A stretch of 64,000 nucleotides of DNA, from NCBI GenBank assembly GCA_016800925.1, contig JABCPU010000031.1, positions 1 through 64,000 on the forward strand, read 5' to 3'. The DNA comes from Suillus spraguei (lineage: Eukaryota > Basidiomycota > Agaricomycetes > Boletales > Suillaceae). Below, one piece after another: positions 11,653 to 23,700 of this stretch. The notes below the pieces were generated by a model. It saw only the letters and a program-made list of their open reading frames with translations. It had not been told where the DNA came from and did not search any database. Numbering within the stretch: position 1 is the stretch's first letter; each line of letters opens with the position of its first letter. The position numbers and the translations under genes were made by a program.

Positions 11653-13743
11653 CCGGTACTTTTACTTTTCCCTCTGTGGTACACACGGTACTTAGGAATT
11701 GTCACCACTACTGTCTCTAATGGAATAAAGTCTCTTGCTGAAGTCACTGTCACTTAAGGAACTCTTTACCACTGCACACACCACCGCTCTTTACCGCTTT
11801 CCCATGCTTCACCACTTGTTTTACCGCCAGCTTCCCACGCCTTACCGCAGTTTTACCGCATGCACTACTGCAGTTTTACCGCTCACACTACCGCTACTTT
11901 ACCACTATCTTCCCACGCTCTACCGCTACTTTACCACAACTTTCCCATGGAGCGGAGGTCACCGCTAGCATCTCGCTACCTCCGACAGCATTTTTGCACC
12001 ACAGGTTGGGCACTATTGAACTACATTAACTTAGCATTCCCTTTAGGGTTGAATACTCTTGCTTTGCAAGTGAAGCAGACTAGATGGAGCGCAAGACTTG
12101 CATACTAGTTTAGGCCGTGGTTCATCTACAGCCCAGGCTAGATTGTATCTTTACAACGGTCTTAACAGGAGGTTTACAAATGGAATATATACTGTAGGTA
12201 ACTGGTACGGATAATCAACAAGTCTGGGACCGAGGGCTATGTACAAAGTATAATGGAAGTCTATTAGTAAAAGCACAGCAGATCAGTAAGCATGAGTCGG
12301 AAATGAAACATAGGTAACAGATCAATAAGCAGGACAGAAATATACATAGCCGAAATATTGGAGACAGGAGGATTACCGAAAGGAGATAGACACAGATGTC
12401 CACAATGGAGTTAGAGTGTGAGAAGTAGGAAGTTTTGGATGAGTGGTCTGGATAGAATCTGTGGACTGGATGGAAGCAGGATTGATTGGATCTGATTGGA
12501 TCTGAGATCAAATGTATGGCATATGGCAGATGCTCCGGCAGTGACACCATTAGAGCAGAGTTTTTTTTGAGCTGAATCAGCCCACACAGCACATGTAGAG
12601 CACAATGAACTTACTGGATGGCCTCAAAAATGTCAGCCATCAACTTGTGGAACTTGGTTGGCACATTCTCCTCCATTTCTTTGAGAAAGTTTACATGGAA
12701 AGTGTAGACCTCACTGAACTGGTTGCCAGTGAAATTGAACTTAGAAGGAGATTTGCTGGACTTCCACAAGAGTGCGGCATACACCTAGTTGTTGTCATAT
12801 ACCATACTTCACACCCCATCTCCACTGTGACCTCCTGACCTAATCTCCATATCTCTGTACCTCCAGATCTCTGCAGCTAGCCTGCTAACCCTATGCACAT
12901 CCTAGTCCACCCCAAGCACAGTCTTGCCCACCACTATGTCTGGACTTTCCCTCCTTTGATATCCTGGACTTCCCCACCACATCTGATCCTCATCCATGTC
13001 CTATCCAGATCCCAGATCTCCCTGTGTTCATCTCCAGACATATTCCTGCGCCACATGCATTACCCCATTATCTTCATATCTACTATACTTCTCATGTTAA
13101 TATAACTCCATTACATTCTCACACTTGGGCTCCAGCCCTTGTAAGCCTCTGGTTCAGGCCTATTGGAGTATTCCATAGGCCAGACATTTGACCCTTTGTT
13201 ATAATATGCTTTCCAGACTTCATCCAACTCCTGTCTTTATCTCTGTTCATCTCCAGCTCTACTGTAGGGAATTGTATTCCCCTGGTGATGGAAAACCCTT
13301 TTCTTTATGTTTGATTATACCTTTATTACATTGCTACCCTAGAATGCCACCCCCTTGGAACTACATATATAAGCTCCCCATCAGCAAGACACTAGAATAG
13401 TGGTGTACATATTCTCTCTATCGAAGCTCTCTCCCGGTCCTATCTCTCACTGTGGCAAACTTATTCTGCAACCGCACAATGTAGTGCACTTACACTACCT
13501 ATAATAGTCTTCCTCTGTGTGTTTCTACTCTGGACTTCATCCATAGTAGCCTATACTCTCCTTATGTAATCTCCAGACCTACTCCTCTACAGTAGGGCAA
13601 TAATTCCCCTAGATCCATGGAGCTCCGCTCCTTGTCCTCCAGAGCTCCAGTCCTATCCTATCCTATCCTTGACCTCCTGTGGATCATCTTTCCCCCTGGA
13701 GCTTCACTCCTATCCTGCCCTGGACTTCATCCGGCAGTCAATC

Positions 13744-14213
13744 TGTTACAATAGTACGTGCCCCTATTCATTTTCCCTTTGTTTCTTTACTTGTATAACG
13801 TGTCACATGACTTATATGCTCAACGCATCTGTACAACACATGCCTTCCTTATTAGGATACGCAGTTACATTCTCATGGTTACTTGGTCTGTGCGCACATA
13901 TTGGCCTATTTAAGCACAGTGTACTTGTAGTAAATTCCTTACTTTAATCTTACTGGGTTTTACCTGGAACTTCCTTCACTTAGGCCTTCAACCTAAGTCG
14001 TCCTTGAATCATTTCTAAGTCTAAGCACTCCTTAGCCTTAGTCTCCATTCTTGTAAGAACCTCTCGGACTTATCCTTGAGGCCAGACCCTTGATCGTACT
14101 CGGAACGCGTTCCTTGTACTATCACCTTGTCCTCTTTTGGACATTGTAGAACTTCCCAGCAGACCGTCTGTGTCTTTTCACTGTCGCTGGTGACACCACC
14201 CCAGTTCGTAACA
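13744..14213 (+). repeat. Element C 5' LTR
   Basis: TGTTACAATAG..TTCGTAACA, 470 bp. It contains TATTTAAG at 13909-13916. Solo relatives lie at 28778, 48011, 49699 and (inverted) 58614. Confidence 0.95.
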
Positions 14214-14225
14214 AAAGATTAAAGT
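13909..14225 (+). promoter_or_regulatory. Element C TATA box, self-primer and PBS
   Basis: TATTTAAG at 13909-13916 is followed about 30 bp later by ACTTTAATCTT (13941-13951). The sequence starting one base after the LTR, AAGATTAAAGT (14215-14225), is its exact 11-nt reverse complement. In Tf1-like elements the first 11 nt of the RNA fold back on the PBS and prime reverse transcription. This predicts transcription start at 13941. Confidence 0.75.
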
Positions 14226-14388
14226 CCTTTGATCGTCGACTATCCAGTCTTCAACCCCGAACCCTGATCACCTAGATCAACAGACTAGTGTACGCGTACG
14301 CTGAGCAGACCAAGACAAGCCCTAACAGACAGCAAGACAGCGCGTGTAGGCACTGAGAAAGTATAACTCACCAGAAGAATCACCAGAC

Positions 14389-15228
14389 ATGGCAGCCAAA
14401 GAATTTGAATACAAAATCAGCCAGCCAAAAGCCTTTGATGGAGATCGCGACAATTCTCACGAATTTATCCAGTCATGTAACCTTCATTTCGATATCAACG
14501 AAAAGCTTTACACCACCGACAAACAGAAGATCATTTTCATAACATCCTTTATGACCGAAAGGAATGCCAAATCCTGGAAAGAGCAATTCCTTGACCACGC
14601 TCAATCAACCGACACCTCTGGACAAAAAGTTGGTTATGGGACAATGGTAGATTTTATGAAAAGTTTCAAAGAAGCCTTCGACCCGGTGGATACCAAAGGA
14701 ACTGCACTTACGAAACTCAGGGACCTTAAGCAAGGAACTGGAGATCTTCACACCTATATCGCTGATTTCGAGGCACTTGCAGCCAAGGCCCATATCACTG
14801 ATAATGCAACGAAGATCCAATTCTTCCAAGATGGCCTGAATTGGGGAATCCTTACAAAGCTTTTCGCACTAGGAGATGTTTCAGAAGTATTCCGAGACAT
14901 TGTTCTGCAATGCGTGTCCATTGACAATTCCCATCATCGTCTCCAAGCCATGAGGACACGTCACGCTCCACAACAGAAGAAGAAGAACTACGGAAATGCA
15001 CGATACATCCCTAATCGTGACTCCAACGCAATGGTCGTAGATCGAATCTCCGACACAGAAAGATCCGAATGCATGAAGAAGGGACAATGCTTCGGATGCA
15101 AGAAGACAGGACACCGCATTCATAATTGTCCTGACAGAAAGAAGAAGACCCCACTTCGTCAAACTGAAGTCAAAGAAGGGGAAGACGATGAAGAAGAAAC
15201 TGTAAGAAGGATTGTTGCGGATTTTTGA
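14389..15228 (+). CDS. gag: Element C Gag
   Basis: 279 residues, intact. The capsid-like region is alpha-helical in character and is followed by one CCHC zinc knuckle near residues 234-247 (CFGCKKTGHRIHNC, C-x2-C-x4-H-x4-C) and an acidic tail. It packages the element RNA in virus-like particles. The ORF ends at TGA 15226-15228, immediately after the heptamer GGATTTT (15219-15225), where a -1 ribosomal shift would enter pol. No frame damage is seen, in contrast to pol. Confidence 0.9.
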   Translation: MAAKEFEYKISQPKAFDGDRDNSHEFIQSCNLHFDINEKLYTTDKQKIIFITSFMTERNAKSWKEQFLDHAQSTDTSGQKVGYGTMVDFMKSFKEAFDPVDTKGTALTKLRDLKQGTGDLHTYIADFEALAAKAHITDNATKIQFFQDGLNWGILTKLFALGDVSEVFRDIVLQCVSIDNSHHRLQAMRTRHAPQQKKKNYGNARYIPNRDSNAMVVDRISDTERSECMKKGQCFGCKKTGHRIHNCPDRKKKTPLRQTEVKEGEDDEEETVRRIVADF

Positions 15229-18200
15229 CTTGGAGAAACAAAGACTCGACGTATGTTTCTCCCAAAGTATTATTAAGACTTGTACGCGCTGTAGGTGAAA
15301 GAAAAGAACTTCGTATCCCTATAACCCTCCACTCGCATACTCGCTTAAAATCCGTCGACACCACCGCTGTGATTGATTCTGGCGCAGCTGGAACATTCAT
15401 CTCTGAGGAGTTCGTGAAACTCCATCAAATCATGTGACAAAAGCTTAAGACACCATTTCGAGTTACTACAGTGGATGGAACTCTTATCAAAGGAGGACCG
15501 ATCACGCATTACTGTCTCCTGGTGGTCAAAATTGATGAATGAACCATGTATGGAAAATTCAACATTACCAAACTAGGAAGAAGAGATCAAATCCTTCTGG
15601 GAATCCCATGGTTACGAGCAATGAACCCAAGTATCGATTGGGCTGCTGAAACACTTGTCCTTCCTTGAACGGCAAAATCAGATGAAATTGAAATTGACTT
15701 GGATACGGATCGGAAAAAGAACGGGTTGCCTCAACTCTTCAATCATCATTCCAAATGGCAACATTCCAGACTTCCGAAATCCCTCGTAACCCCTTTCGTT
15801 TCCGAAGATCCGAAACTTGAAGTACAGATGCCAAGTACTGCAAACTCCACTCCTTGTGTACAATTGCCACGAGCAGTATCACCGATTCCCCAAGCAGAAA
15901 AACGTAAGAACGAATCTGAACCTGAACATTGGGTTGGACAAGAACCTATCGAGCAACGACCAATAGATGAACAGAAGCATGGGAAAAGAAAAGCAGAAGA
16001 GGAGATCCCCGGACGAGATACCAACGTACCAAAACTGTCCAAATTCTACGTTCCCCCGAAAACTCTTTCAGTTTCAGTTGAAGAAACCTCTGATGAAGAA
16101 GAACCCATGCCCTCGTTGATCCCAACAGAGGATGATGATCAATTCAATACCATGCAAGATGTTTGGCATGCACCAGAAGTCCGTGAAATTTCCTCTTATG
16201 AACTAGGAGATGGAGAATTTCTTGTGGAATATGATACTGATGGAGTTAGCATGAGAATCATAGAAGAAGTCTCCATGGACACGCCCCTAACATGTGATGG
16301 AACTTCTCGACTCAAGCGACTCCCCAATTACTCCACAACCCCTCTTTCCCCCCCGAAATACAGTAACAAAGCTCAGGAATTCGCCACAGATGAGAAGGAA
16401 AAGAAGAAGAAATCCTTGGAAGAATTGGTCCCGGACTATTTGCACGACTTTGCAGATGTCTTTGCTAAAGATGGGTTGAACAAACTACCTCCCGAACGCC
16501 CTGGTATAGATCATCGGATTGACACTAAACCCGGTTTTATCCCTCGCACATCTAAGGTTTACCTGTTATCGGAAAAAGAATGCGCCGCCGTCAAAACGTT
16601 TATTGATGAAAACGTTGCGAAAGGTTTTATCTCAGAATCGAAGTCACCCCAAGCTAGTGGCTTCTTCTTTGTGGGAAAGAAGAGTGGAGAATTGTGTCCC
16701 TGTCAAGATTACTGCTACATCAATGATTGGACAGTCAAGAATGCATACCCACTTCCACTTCCTATCTCCCTCGTCGCACGACTTCACAACGCACAGTTCT
16801 TTACGAAAATGGATATTCGGTCTGGTTATAACAATATTCGCATCCATCCCGATGATCGCTGGAAAGCTGCTTTTACTACGGAATTCAGTCTTTTTGAACC
16901 AAACGTCATGTTCTTTGGCCTTTGTAATTCTCCAGCAACTGTCCAAGCATACATGAATCGCACCTTCCAACAGGAAATCAACGAAGGATGGATGGTTATC
17001 TACATGGACGATATCCTGATTTTCTCTATGACTATGGAAGAACACCGTGAAAGAACTAGACGGGTTTTGATGAAAATACGAAAAGAACATCTGTTCCTGA
17101 AACCGGAGAAATGCACGTTTGATGCAGAATAAGTGGAATACCTCGGAATGATAATTCGCCCTGGACAAGTTGCAATGGACACCGCCAAGACCAAGGGAAT
17201 CTCTGAATGGCCAGTTCCGAAATTTGTAAAAGATGTTCGGTCATTCCTCGGCTTTTGCAACTTCTACTGCATGTTCATTTCCCACTATTCTGACATCGCT
17301 CGACCGCTTATCGATTTAACAAAGAAAGATAAGGCCTTTGATTGGTCAACCGAATGCATGGATACCTTCGAAGAACTGAAACAATGCTTTACATCACAAC
17401 CGGTACTCCGTAACCCTGATCCGTCCCGACAATTTGCTATTGCTACCGACGCTTCGCTCATAGCAACTGGCGGAGTTCTCCTGCAGACTGATGAGAATGG
17501 TGTTTATCACCCATGTGCATACCTCTCACAGTCTTTGAACCCGGCGGAGCGCAATTACCAGATCTTTGACCGGGAACTCCTTGCTGTAATCCGGGCATTG
17601 AACGAATGGCGTCATTATCTCGAAGGAAACTCACACCCTGTCTTGGTATTCACCGACCACAAGAACCTTCTGTACTTTAGAAGTGCACAGAAGCTTACCC
17701 GCCGCCAAGCACGTTGGCAACTGATTTTGTCTATTTATGACATTGAACTGCATCATGTTGCAGGTACTAAATTAGCAATACCTGATGCACTATCTTGCCG
17801 GCCCGACTACGATTCCGGTAAAGACAATAACAAAGACCAGACTCTCCTCCCTGACGCTCTATTTGTTCGTCTTATTGACACCAACTTGAAGGATGTGCTG
17901 TCATCCTCTGACCCCCTCGATGACCCTGTCTTCAAGACGGCGTCTGATGCCCTTGATGGCGTGTGCCTTCCCCCTATGAAATCGGCACTCTCTGACTGGA
18001 AGATTGAGGAGAATGTCCTCTATTTTAAGAATCGCGCCTATATTCCACCGGCGCATCGCTCCGATATCCTGAAAAGGTATCATGATCATCCTACCATGGG
18101 TCATCCCGGTAGATTCAAAACAGAAGAGCTTGTTAAACGAGAGGCTTGGTGGCCCGCTATGGGCTCCTACATTCAGAAATATGTGGAAGGGTGCGCCCTT

Positions 18201-18742
18201 TGCCAGCAGATGAAAGCAGATACACATCCTATTCGCTCACTCCCATCCCCTCATCTGCAACTCGACCTTTTTCCCAGGTCTCTGTCGACCTTATCACTGA
18301 CCTCCCTGTCTCTGGTGGCTTTGACAGTATCATGGTCATGGTAGACCATGGCCTTACGAAGGGGGTAATTATTATCCCTTGTTTGAAAACCATCACTTCC
18401 GAAGGCGTTGCTAAACTATTTTTGAAACTGTCACGAATTCCAAATACAAATCATTACTCGTTCCTCAATTTCCCTAAAGCGTCTAAACCCAGCGCTAAGA
18501 CAAACACAAACTCCATTGAAATCCCCATAACCGCTTCTATAACCGAACTTCCTGATGAAGATGAAGAGATCTTTTATGATGCTATCGGATAAGATAAGAT
18601 AAGATAGTGTCACGTGATCTTAGAACCTTCTAGAATATGATGTCATAACAATGTCACAATCATCACATCGTACGATTCTCATTTCTATTTTATGATTGGC
18701 TAGTAGTTTCAAACTCAGTTTATATCTCAGTTTCAATATGTG

Positions 18743-18917
18743 TATATAGTTAGCTAGTTTCGCTGTAGTAGTTCTTTAGTTCAAACCTCTTGTATCTACA
18801 CTGGTAGCAATCCAAGACGTCCTTGCTCCTCTCTCTCTTTCTGATAACCTTAGTTTGAGTCCTAGTCTCTGCCCTAGCGTTAATTCGTTTTGTGGGTTGT
18901 GACATTAGGTTTGAACT
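18743..18917 (+). promoter_or_regulatory. Element B TATA box, self-primer and PBS
   Basis: TATATA at 18743-18748 precedes AGTTCAAACCT (18778-18788) by about 30 bp. AGGTTTGAACT at 18907-18917, two bases after the LTR, is its exact 11-nt reverse complement. This predicts U3 18429-18777, transcription start at 18778 and Tf1-like self-priming. A GATAA tandem repeat lies in U3 at about 18587-18606. Confidence 0.8.
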
Positions 18918-19679
18918 TTAGGGGACTCCGACTCGCATACCGCTGCATACTTTTCTTTTGGATTCCTCTTCAACGATAGTACCGTTGTAGACGACTCTCA
19001 AAAGTCTCTTATCATCTTCTGTACGCGTCTGTAAAGGCACTTGCACTTGCAGGCTAGTACAAAAACATTTTGTCTTGCCCGACCCTAAAAAGTCGCGATC
19101 TTTCCTCTCCCCTTTGCTCATTTGAGCGCATTTCTATCAATAGTCTTTTGTAGTTAGTAGACCTCTACCAGGCCCAGCCTTACATTGCTGCTGCTAGTAG
19201 ACGGTGGACGAGCGACATTAGGTGTTCGATCCGTGACCTCAGTGCTGGCCCAAGACCCTGCCTGCTGAGCTCTACGATAGTTTCCTTTTTACGATAGTTT
19301 CCTCTTTATACGATAGAAGGTCTAGTCTTCTTCGAAGTATTTAGTGGAATTGCCTCGTTGTTCAAGATAGACTGGTCGCTTGTAAGCTTCGGCTGGAAGA
19401 GCACCGTGTCCCTCGAGTTTTTCCCACTTTGAAGATTACAAAAACCTTTACTATAGTTTTCTTAGTTAGTAAATAGGGAAGCGCCTAGTTGGGTTGATTA
19501 AAGAACCCTTTAGGACCTGAGTACGTGGTAGATCCGATCAGATATCGGGGACCGCTCAGTTTTCCATTTACATACTTCTTTTCCCATCTCCTCTTCACCA
19601 TCTTTCCTTTTCGGGTTGACCGTTACGACTAGTCAACCACAGACATCAGTAAATCGGGTTCCAGAAAACAACTGGTACT
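18905..19679 (+). other. Element B leader
   Basis: About 775 bp between the LTR and the gag start with no ORF of note. It contains the PBS and presumably packaging signals. Confidence 0.6.
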
Positions 19680-20717
19680 ATGTCTGCTCCCGCCACTACC
19701 ATTCACAACGAACAAGCTTTGGCTGAGTACATCGCAAATGCTATCAATGTTGCGATTGCTCCAGTCCAAGAGCAAGTTCAAAGGCTCAGGAATATGAACG
19801 ATGTCTTACAAGACCAGAACGAAAAACTCCATGAAGAACTTCGTCAATATAGGGAAAGAATTGATGAACTGGAAGCAAAACCAACATCAACAGGAGGAAC
19901 TCCCAAAATTGCGAAGCCAACAGAGTTCACTGGAGGAAAAGACTCCATCGATGTCGAAACATTCCTGGCACAAGTATCCCTTTACCTCACACAATATCCC
20001 AATGCAACGCAACAACAACATCTCAGCTTAATGTTGTCTTATCTTAAGGGAAATGCCGGAAAATGGGCAGAACCTTACGTTAAGAAACAAGCTGCAGGAG
20101 AATTGGACTTCAATGAATTCTTAGAGGAGTTCTCACGCATGTTTAAAGATGAGAACAAAGAAGCGAAGGCCATCAGAGAATTAGAAACCCTTAGGCAAGG
20201 ATCTAGTTCTGTTCCAGAATACGTTGCATCTTTCAAACAAAAGTCGGTATTCACAAACTTCTCCGACTACGACCTCCGCCTCAAACTCCGATCTGGTCTA
20301 CAAACCCGGATCAAAGAACAACTCGCTCATGTTGCGCTCAAAGACAAGAATACTCTCAACAAACTGATTGAAAGAGCAGTAGAAATTGGACAAAACTTTG
20401 AAGAGTTAGACGCAGAAAAGAAGCGAAACACCTGGTGGACTCCCAAGTCTAACAGTGGAGTTCCTTCTTCATCAAGGGCTGGACCCAGTAACAGTGACGC
20501 TATGGATGTCGACTCCGGAAGGCAAAAGACTGCCCCCAAACCGCAAGGAAAGCCTGGTGCTTTCAAATGTTACAGATGCGGTGGAGAAGGCCACATGGCT
20601 AGAAACTGTAAAGAAGCGCCAAAACCAGCGCAAGTGAAGGCATCGTCTGCCGAAGAAGAAACCGCGCCTAAATGGTTCAAGGACTGGTTATCCTCCAAAG
20701 AAGGCAAGGGTTTTTAG
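19680..20717 (+). CDS. gag: Element B Gag
   Basis: 345 residues. Residues about 20-65 form a heptad-like coiled coil (QEQVQRLRNMNDVLQDQNEK). The retrotransposon Gag domain follows (FLAQVSLYLTQYP to LRLKLRSGLQTRIKEQL). One CCHC knuckle CYRCGGEGHMARNC is near residues 298-311. It forms the virus-like particle. The start ATG at 19680 follows a 775-bp leader. The reading frame ends at TAG 20715-20717 directly behind the slippery heptamer GGGTTTT (20708-20714), the expected -1 entry into pol. Codon use is A/T-rich compared with the 31-47 kb host genes. Confidence 0.95.
   Translation: MSAPATTIHNEQALAEYIANAINVAIAPVQEQVQRLRNMNDVLQDQNEKLHEELRQYRERIDELEAKPTSTGGTPKIAKPTEFTGGKDSIDVETFLAQVSLYLTQYPNATQQQHLSLMLSYLKGNAGKWAEPYVKKQAAGELDFNEFLEEFSRMFKDENKEAKAIRELETLRQGSSSVPEYVASFKQKSVFTNFSDYDLRLKLRSGLQTRIKEQLAHVALKDKNTLNKLIERAVEIGQNFEELDAEKKRNTWWTPKSNSGVPSSSRAGPSNSDAMDVDSGRQKTAPKPQGKPGAFKCYRCGGEGHMARNCKEAPKPAQVKASSAEEETAPKWFKDWLSSKEGKGF
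20708..20717 (+). promoter_or_regulatory. -1 frameshift site, gag/pol of element B
   Basis: G GGT TTT in gag phase is a canonical X-XXY-YYZ heptamer, followed at once by the TAG stop. Pol is open in the -1 frame across this point. Confidence 0.8.
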
Positions 20718-23700
20718 AAGGGTTGAAGTCAGAGTCTGCAGACCTAGACCCGAACAATCGATTCTCTATTCTTTCTAGTTTTTCAGATGTAACGGAAGTG
20801 TATATACGATCCAAATCAGAACATTTTTATATTCCGATTACACTGAAAGGAAAGAACAGACAAGCAGACGTAAAAGCACTTGTGGACTGCGGTGCATCAA
20901 CATTATTTATAAGTGAAAGATTTGTAAAGAACAATGATGTCCGGTGTCGTAAATTATTGCGTCCCATACCAGTCAAGAACATTGATGGTTCCTTAAATGC
21001 CGCCGGAGCTATGACAAGATTCGCTGAAATAGGATTAAAGATTGGAGATCATGAAGAAGACAAGGCAGCCTTCATGGTTACAGATCTAGGAAGCGATGAT
21101 GTTATTATCGGTATAGATTGGCTAAGGTATCATAACCCGGAGATTGATTGGAACGCAGGACGATTTGCTCTTACACGATGCCCAATTAAGTGTGAGACTA
21201 AAAAAGAAAAAAGACAAAAAAATAAAGAAAAACGAAAAACCCAAAAACAGGGTGACTTGCCAGATCTGATTCCCATGGAAGAGGAAGATGATGACGAAGG
21301 CATGGCGAAGAAGAGGGCGATGGTTGAAGAAATAGAAGATGAAGATAGTCCAAAGAATGAATGGATTAGATATAAAGCTTCTATCGCCACAGAACAAAAA
21401 GTAGCAGAGGAAGCTACTAAGAAGAAAAAGTCTGTAGAAGAAATGGTTCCAGACTGGCTTCATGATTACCTGGGTGTATTCTCAGAAGAGGAATCAAAGA
21501 GATTTCCTGAAAGAAAGAAATGGGATCATGCGATAGATCTTAAAGATGAGAATGATCTTCCACCGAATGCAAAACCGTATCCTTTATCACCAAAAGAAAT
21601 GAACACACTGAAAGATTGGTTAAAAGCCGAAACTGCATTAGGACGTATTAGAGATTCACAATCTCCTGTTGCAGCACCTTTCTTCTTTGTGGCCAAAAAA
21701 GATGGCAAATTACGACCAGTAATGGACTATAGAAAGCTCAATGAGAAAACGGTTAAAAACGCGTACCCTTTACCGAGATCTCAAGATCTAATTGATGCTT
21801 TAACTGGTGCCACAATGTACTCCAAAATGGACGTACGATGGGGATACAATAATATTCGGATGAAAGAAGGAGACGAGTGGAAGGCAGCCTTCAAAACGCC
21901 TTTTGGTCACCATGAACCAACCGTAATGTATTTCGGGTTAACGAATTCTCCAGCAACTTTCCAGACCATGATGAATGAAATATTTAGAGATCTTATTGAT
22001 GGAAAGACGGTCGTTGTCTACATCGATGACATCTTGGTCTTTACAAATGGAAATAAGGAGCAACACCGAAAAGTCGTGCGAGAAGTACTCAAACGATTGA
22101 AAGATAATGACCTGTTCTTGAAACCAGAAAAATGTAGTTTCGAACAGTCTAAAGTCGAATTCTTAGGGTTGATCGTGGAAAAAGGCAATGTATCTATGGA
22201 CCCTGTGAAAGTAGAAGGAGTATTAAAATGGCCTGTTCCCAAATGCGTAAAAGACATACAAGCATTCATGGGTTTTGCCAACTTCTATCGAAGATTCATA
22301 TTGGGGTTCTCAGATATAGCCAGACCAATGAATGATTTGCTAAGAAAAGATGTTCCATGGAATTGGACGGAGAAACAACAAAATGCATTTGATGAATTGA
22401 AGAAACGATTCACAGAAGCTCCGCTCCTAGTAATGCCAGACGTTGAGAAAAAGAAAAAAATAGAGACCGATGCTTCTGATTATGCATCTGGTGCAGTACT
22501 TTCTCAACAAATGGAAGATGGACTATGGCATCCTGTCGCTTATTATTCAAAGTCAATGAATGATGCAGAACGAAATTACGACATTCATGACAAAGAATTA
22601 TTAGCAATCATTCGAGCGTTAGAAGAGTGGAGGCACTATGTGCAGGGAGCACCTCAACCTGTGGACATCTGGACCGATCATAAGAATCTCGAGTATTTCA
22701 TGACGAGTCAAAAATTGACACGAAGGCAAGCCAGATGGAGTCTGTTCCTGGCGGAGTACGAATTTACACTCCAACATAAACCTGGTGTAGTCAATGATAA
22801 GGCCGATCGTCTGTCTCGGAGATCAGACCACAGAGGGGGGGTAGAAAACGACAATTCTGATCGCATTTTGCTTAAACCGGAATTTTTCAAAATCAATGCT
22901 GCTAAGAGAGGCCAAGTTCTTATAGAAGGAGAAAAATCTCTTCTTAAAAAAATCAGACAAAATACAGAACGAGAGCCTGAAGTAATGAAAGCGCTAGAAA
23001 CGTTAAAAGCAGCACCGGTGCAATTGCGTAGAGGAGTCGAAGAATGGAATGTTGAAGATGGATTGGTGTTATTCCGAGGATTGGTCTATGTTCCAAATGA
23101 TAAAGAAATCCGCCGAGAAATTCTAGAGTTATTCCATGACTCACCACCGGCTGGACATCCTGGACGTGCCAAAACCTTAGAATTGATTTCCAGAAACTAT
23201 TGGTGGCCAACGATGACAAAAAGTGTTCACGACTATGTAGATGGTTGCGATCGTTGCAGACAAACAAAGGTCTATCCTAGTAAACCGACGGGACTTTTAC
23301 AACCAAATGAAGTTCCAGAAGGACCTTGGCAAACGATTACATGTGACTTGATTGTGGACCTACCAAAGAGTGAAGGGTGTGATAGCATTTTTGTTGTTGT
23401 TGATCGATTTACGAAACAAGCACACTTCATTCCCACCAATAAAGAAGTAGACTCGAAGGAAATTGCCGAGCTATTTTTAAAGAATGTATGGAAACATCAT
23501 GGAACACCAAAGAAAGTGATTTCAGATAGAGGAACACAGTTCGTATCCAAATTTATGGGACAAATGTCAAAAAGATTAGGCACAAAATGGTCTGCTTCGA
23601 CCGCCTATCATCCTCATACGGACGGACAAACAGAACGCGTAAATCAAGAAGTTGAACAATATTTACGCCTGTTTACCTCTTATAGACAAAATGATTGGGT

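Larger units (their letters stand above)
9016..12155 (+). mobile_element. R2 repeat (plus), internally rearranged
   Basis: Starts TGTAGTGAAC and ends ATCTTTACA inside the end of LTR-A; ACGG is duplicated on both sides (9012-9015 and 12156-12159). Own sequence is 9016-9645, 10606-10729 and 11653-12155. About 360 bp is present twice in direct orientation (the block starting TTTCGCTCTGTGGATCC near 9130 recurs near 9493). Two inverted R2 copies are inserted in it. Confidence 0.8.
8268..12167 (+). mobile_element. Solo LTR-A (plus) nested in LTR-A (minus)
   Basis: 8268-9015 plus 12156-12167 make one LTR-A of about 760 bp. The flanks GAAGG (8263-8267) and GGAGG (12168-12172) fit a 5-bp TSD with one change. 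It is interrupted 7 bp before its 3' end by an R2 element. Confidence 0.87.
7220..12528 (-). mobile_element. Outer solo LTR-A (minus), host of nest 1
   Basis: LTR-A pieces 7220-7410, 8075-8267 and 12168-12528 on the minus strand add up to one LTR of about 745 bp (TGTTAAGACC at the left, ATATGGCA at the right in plus orientation). The perfect TSD GATGC at 7215-7219 and 12529-12533 proves both ends. It is interrupted by a MITE (7411-8074) and by an inverted LTR-A (8268-12167). Confidence 0.9.

Noticed and set aside
16644..17168. 174-codon minus-strand ORF across the element C reverse transcriptase
   Set aside because: Shadow of the RT coding frame; no independent motif.
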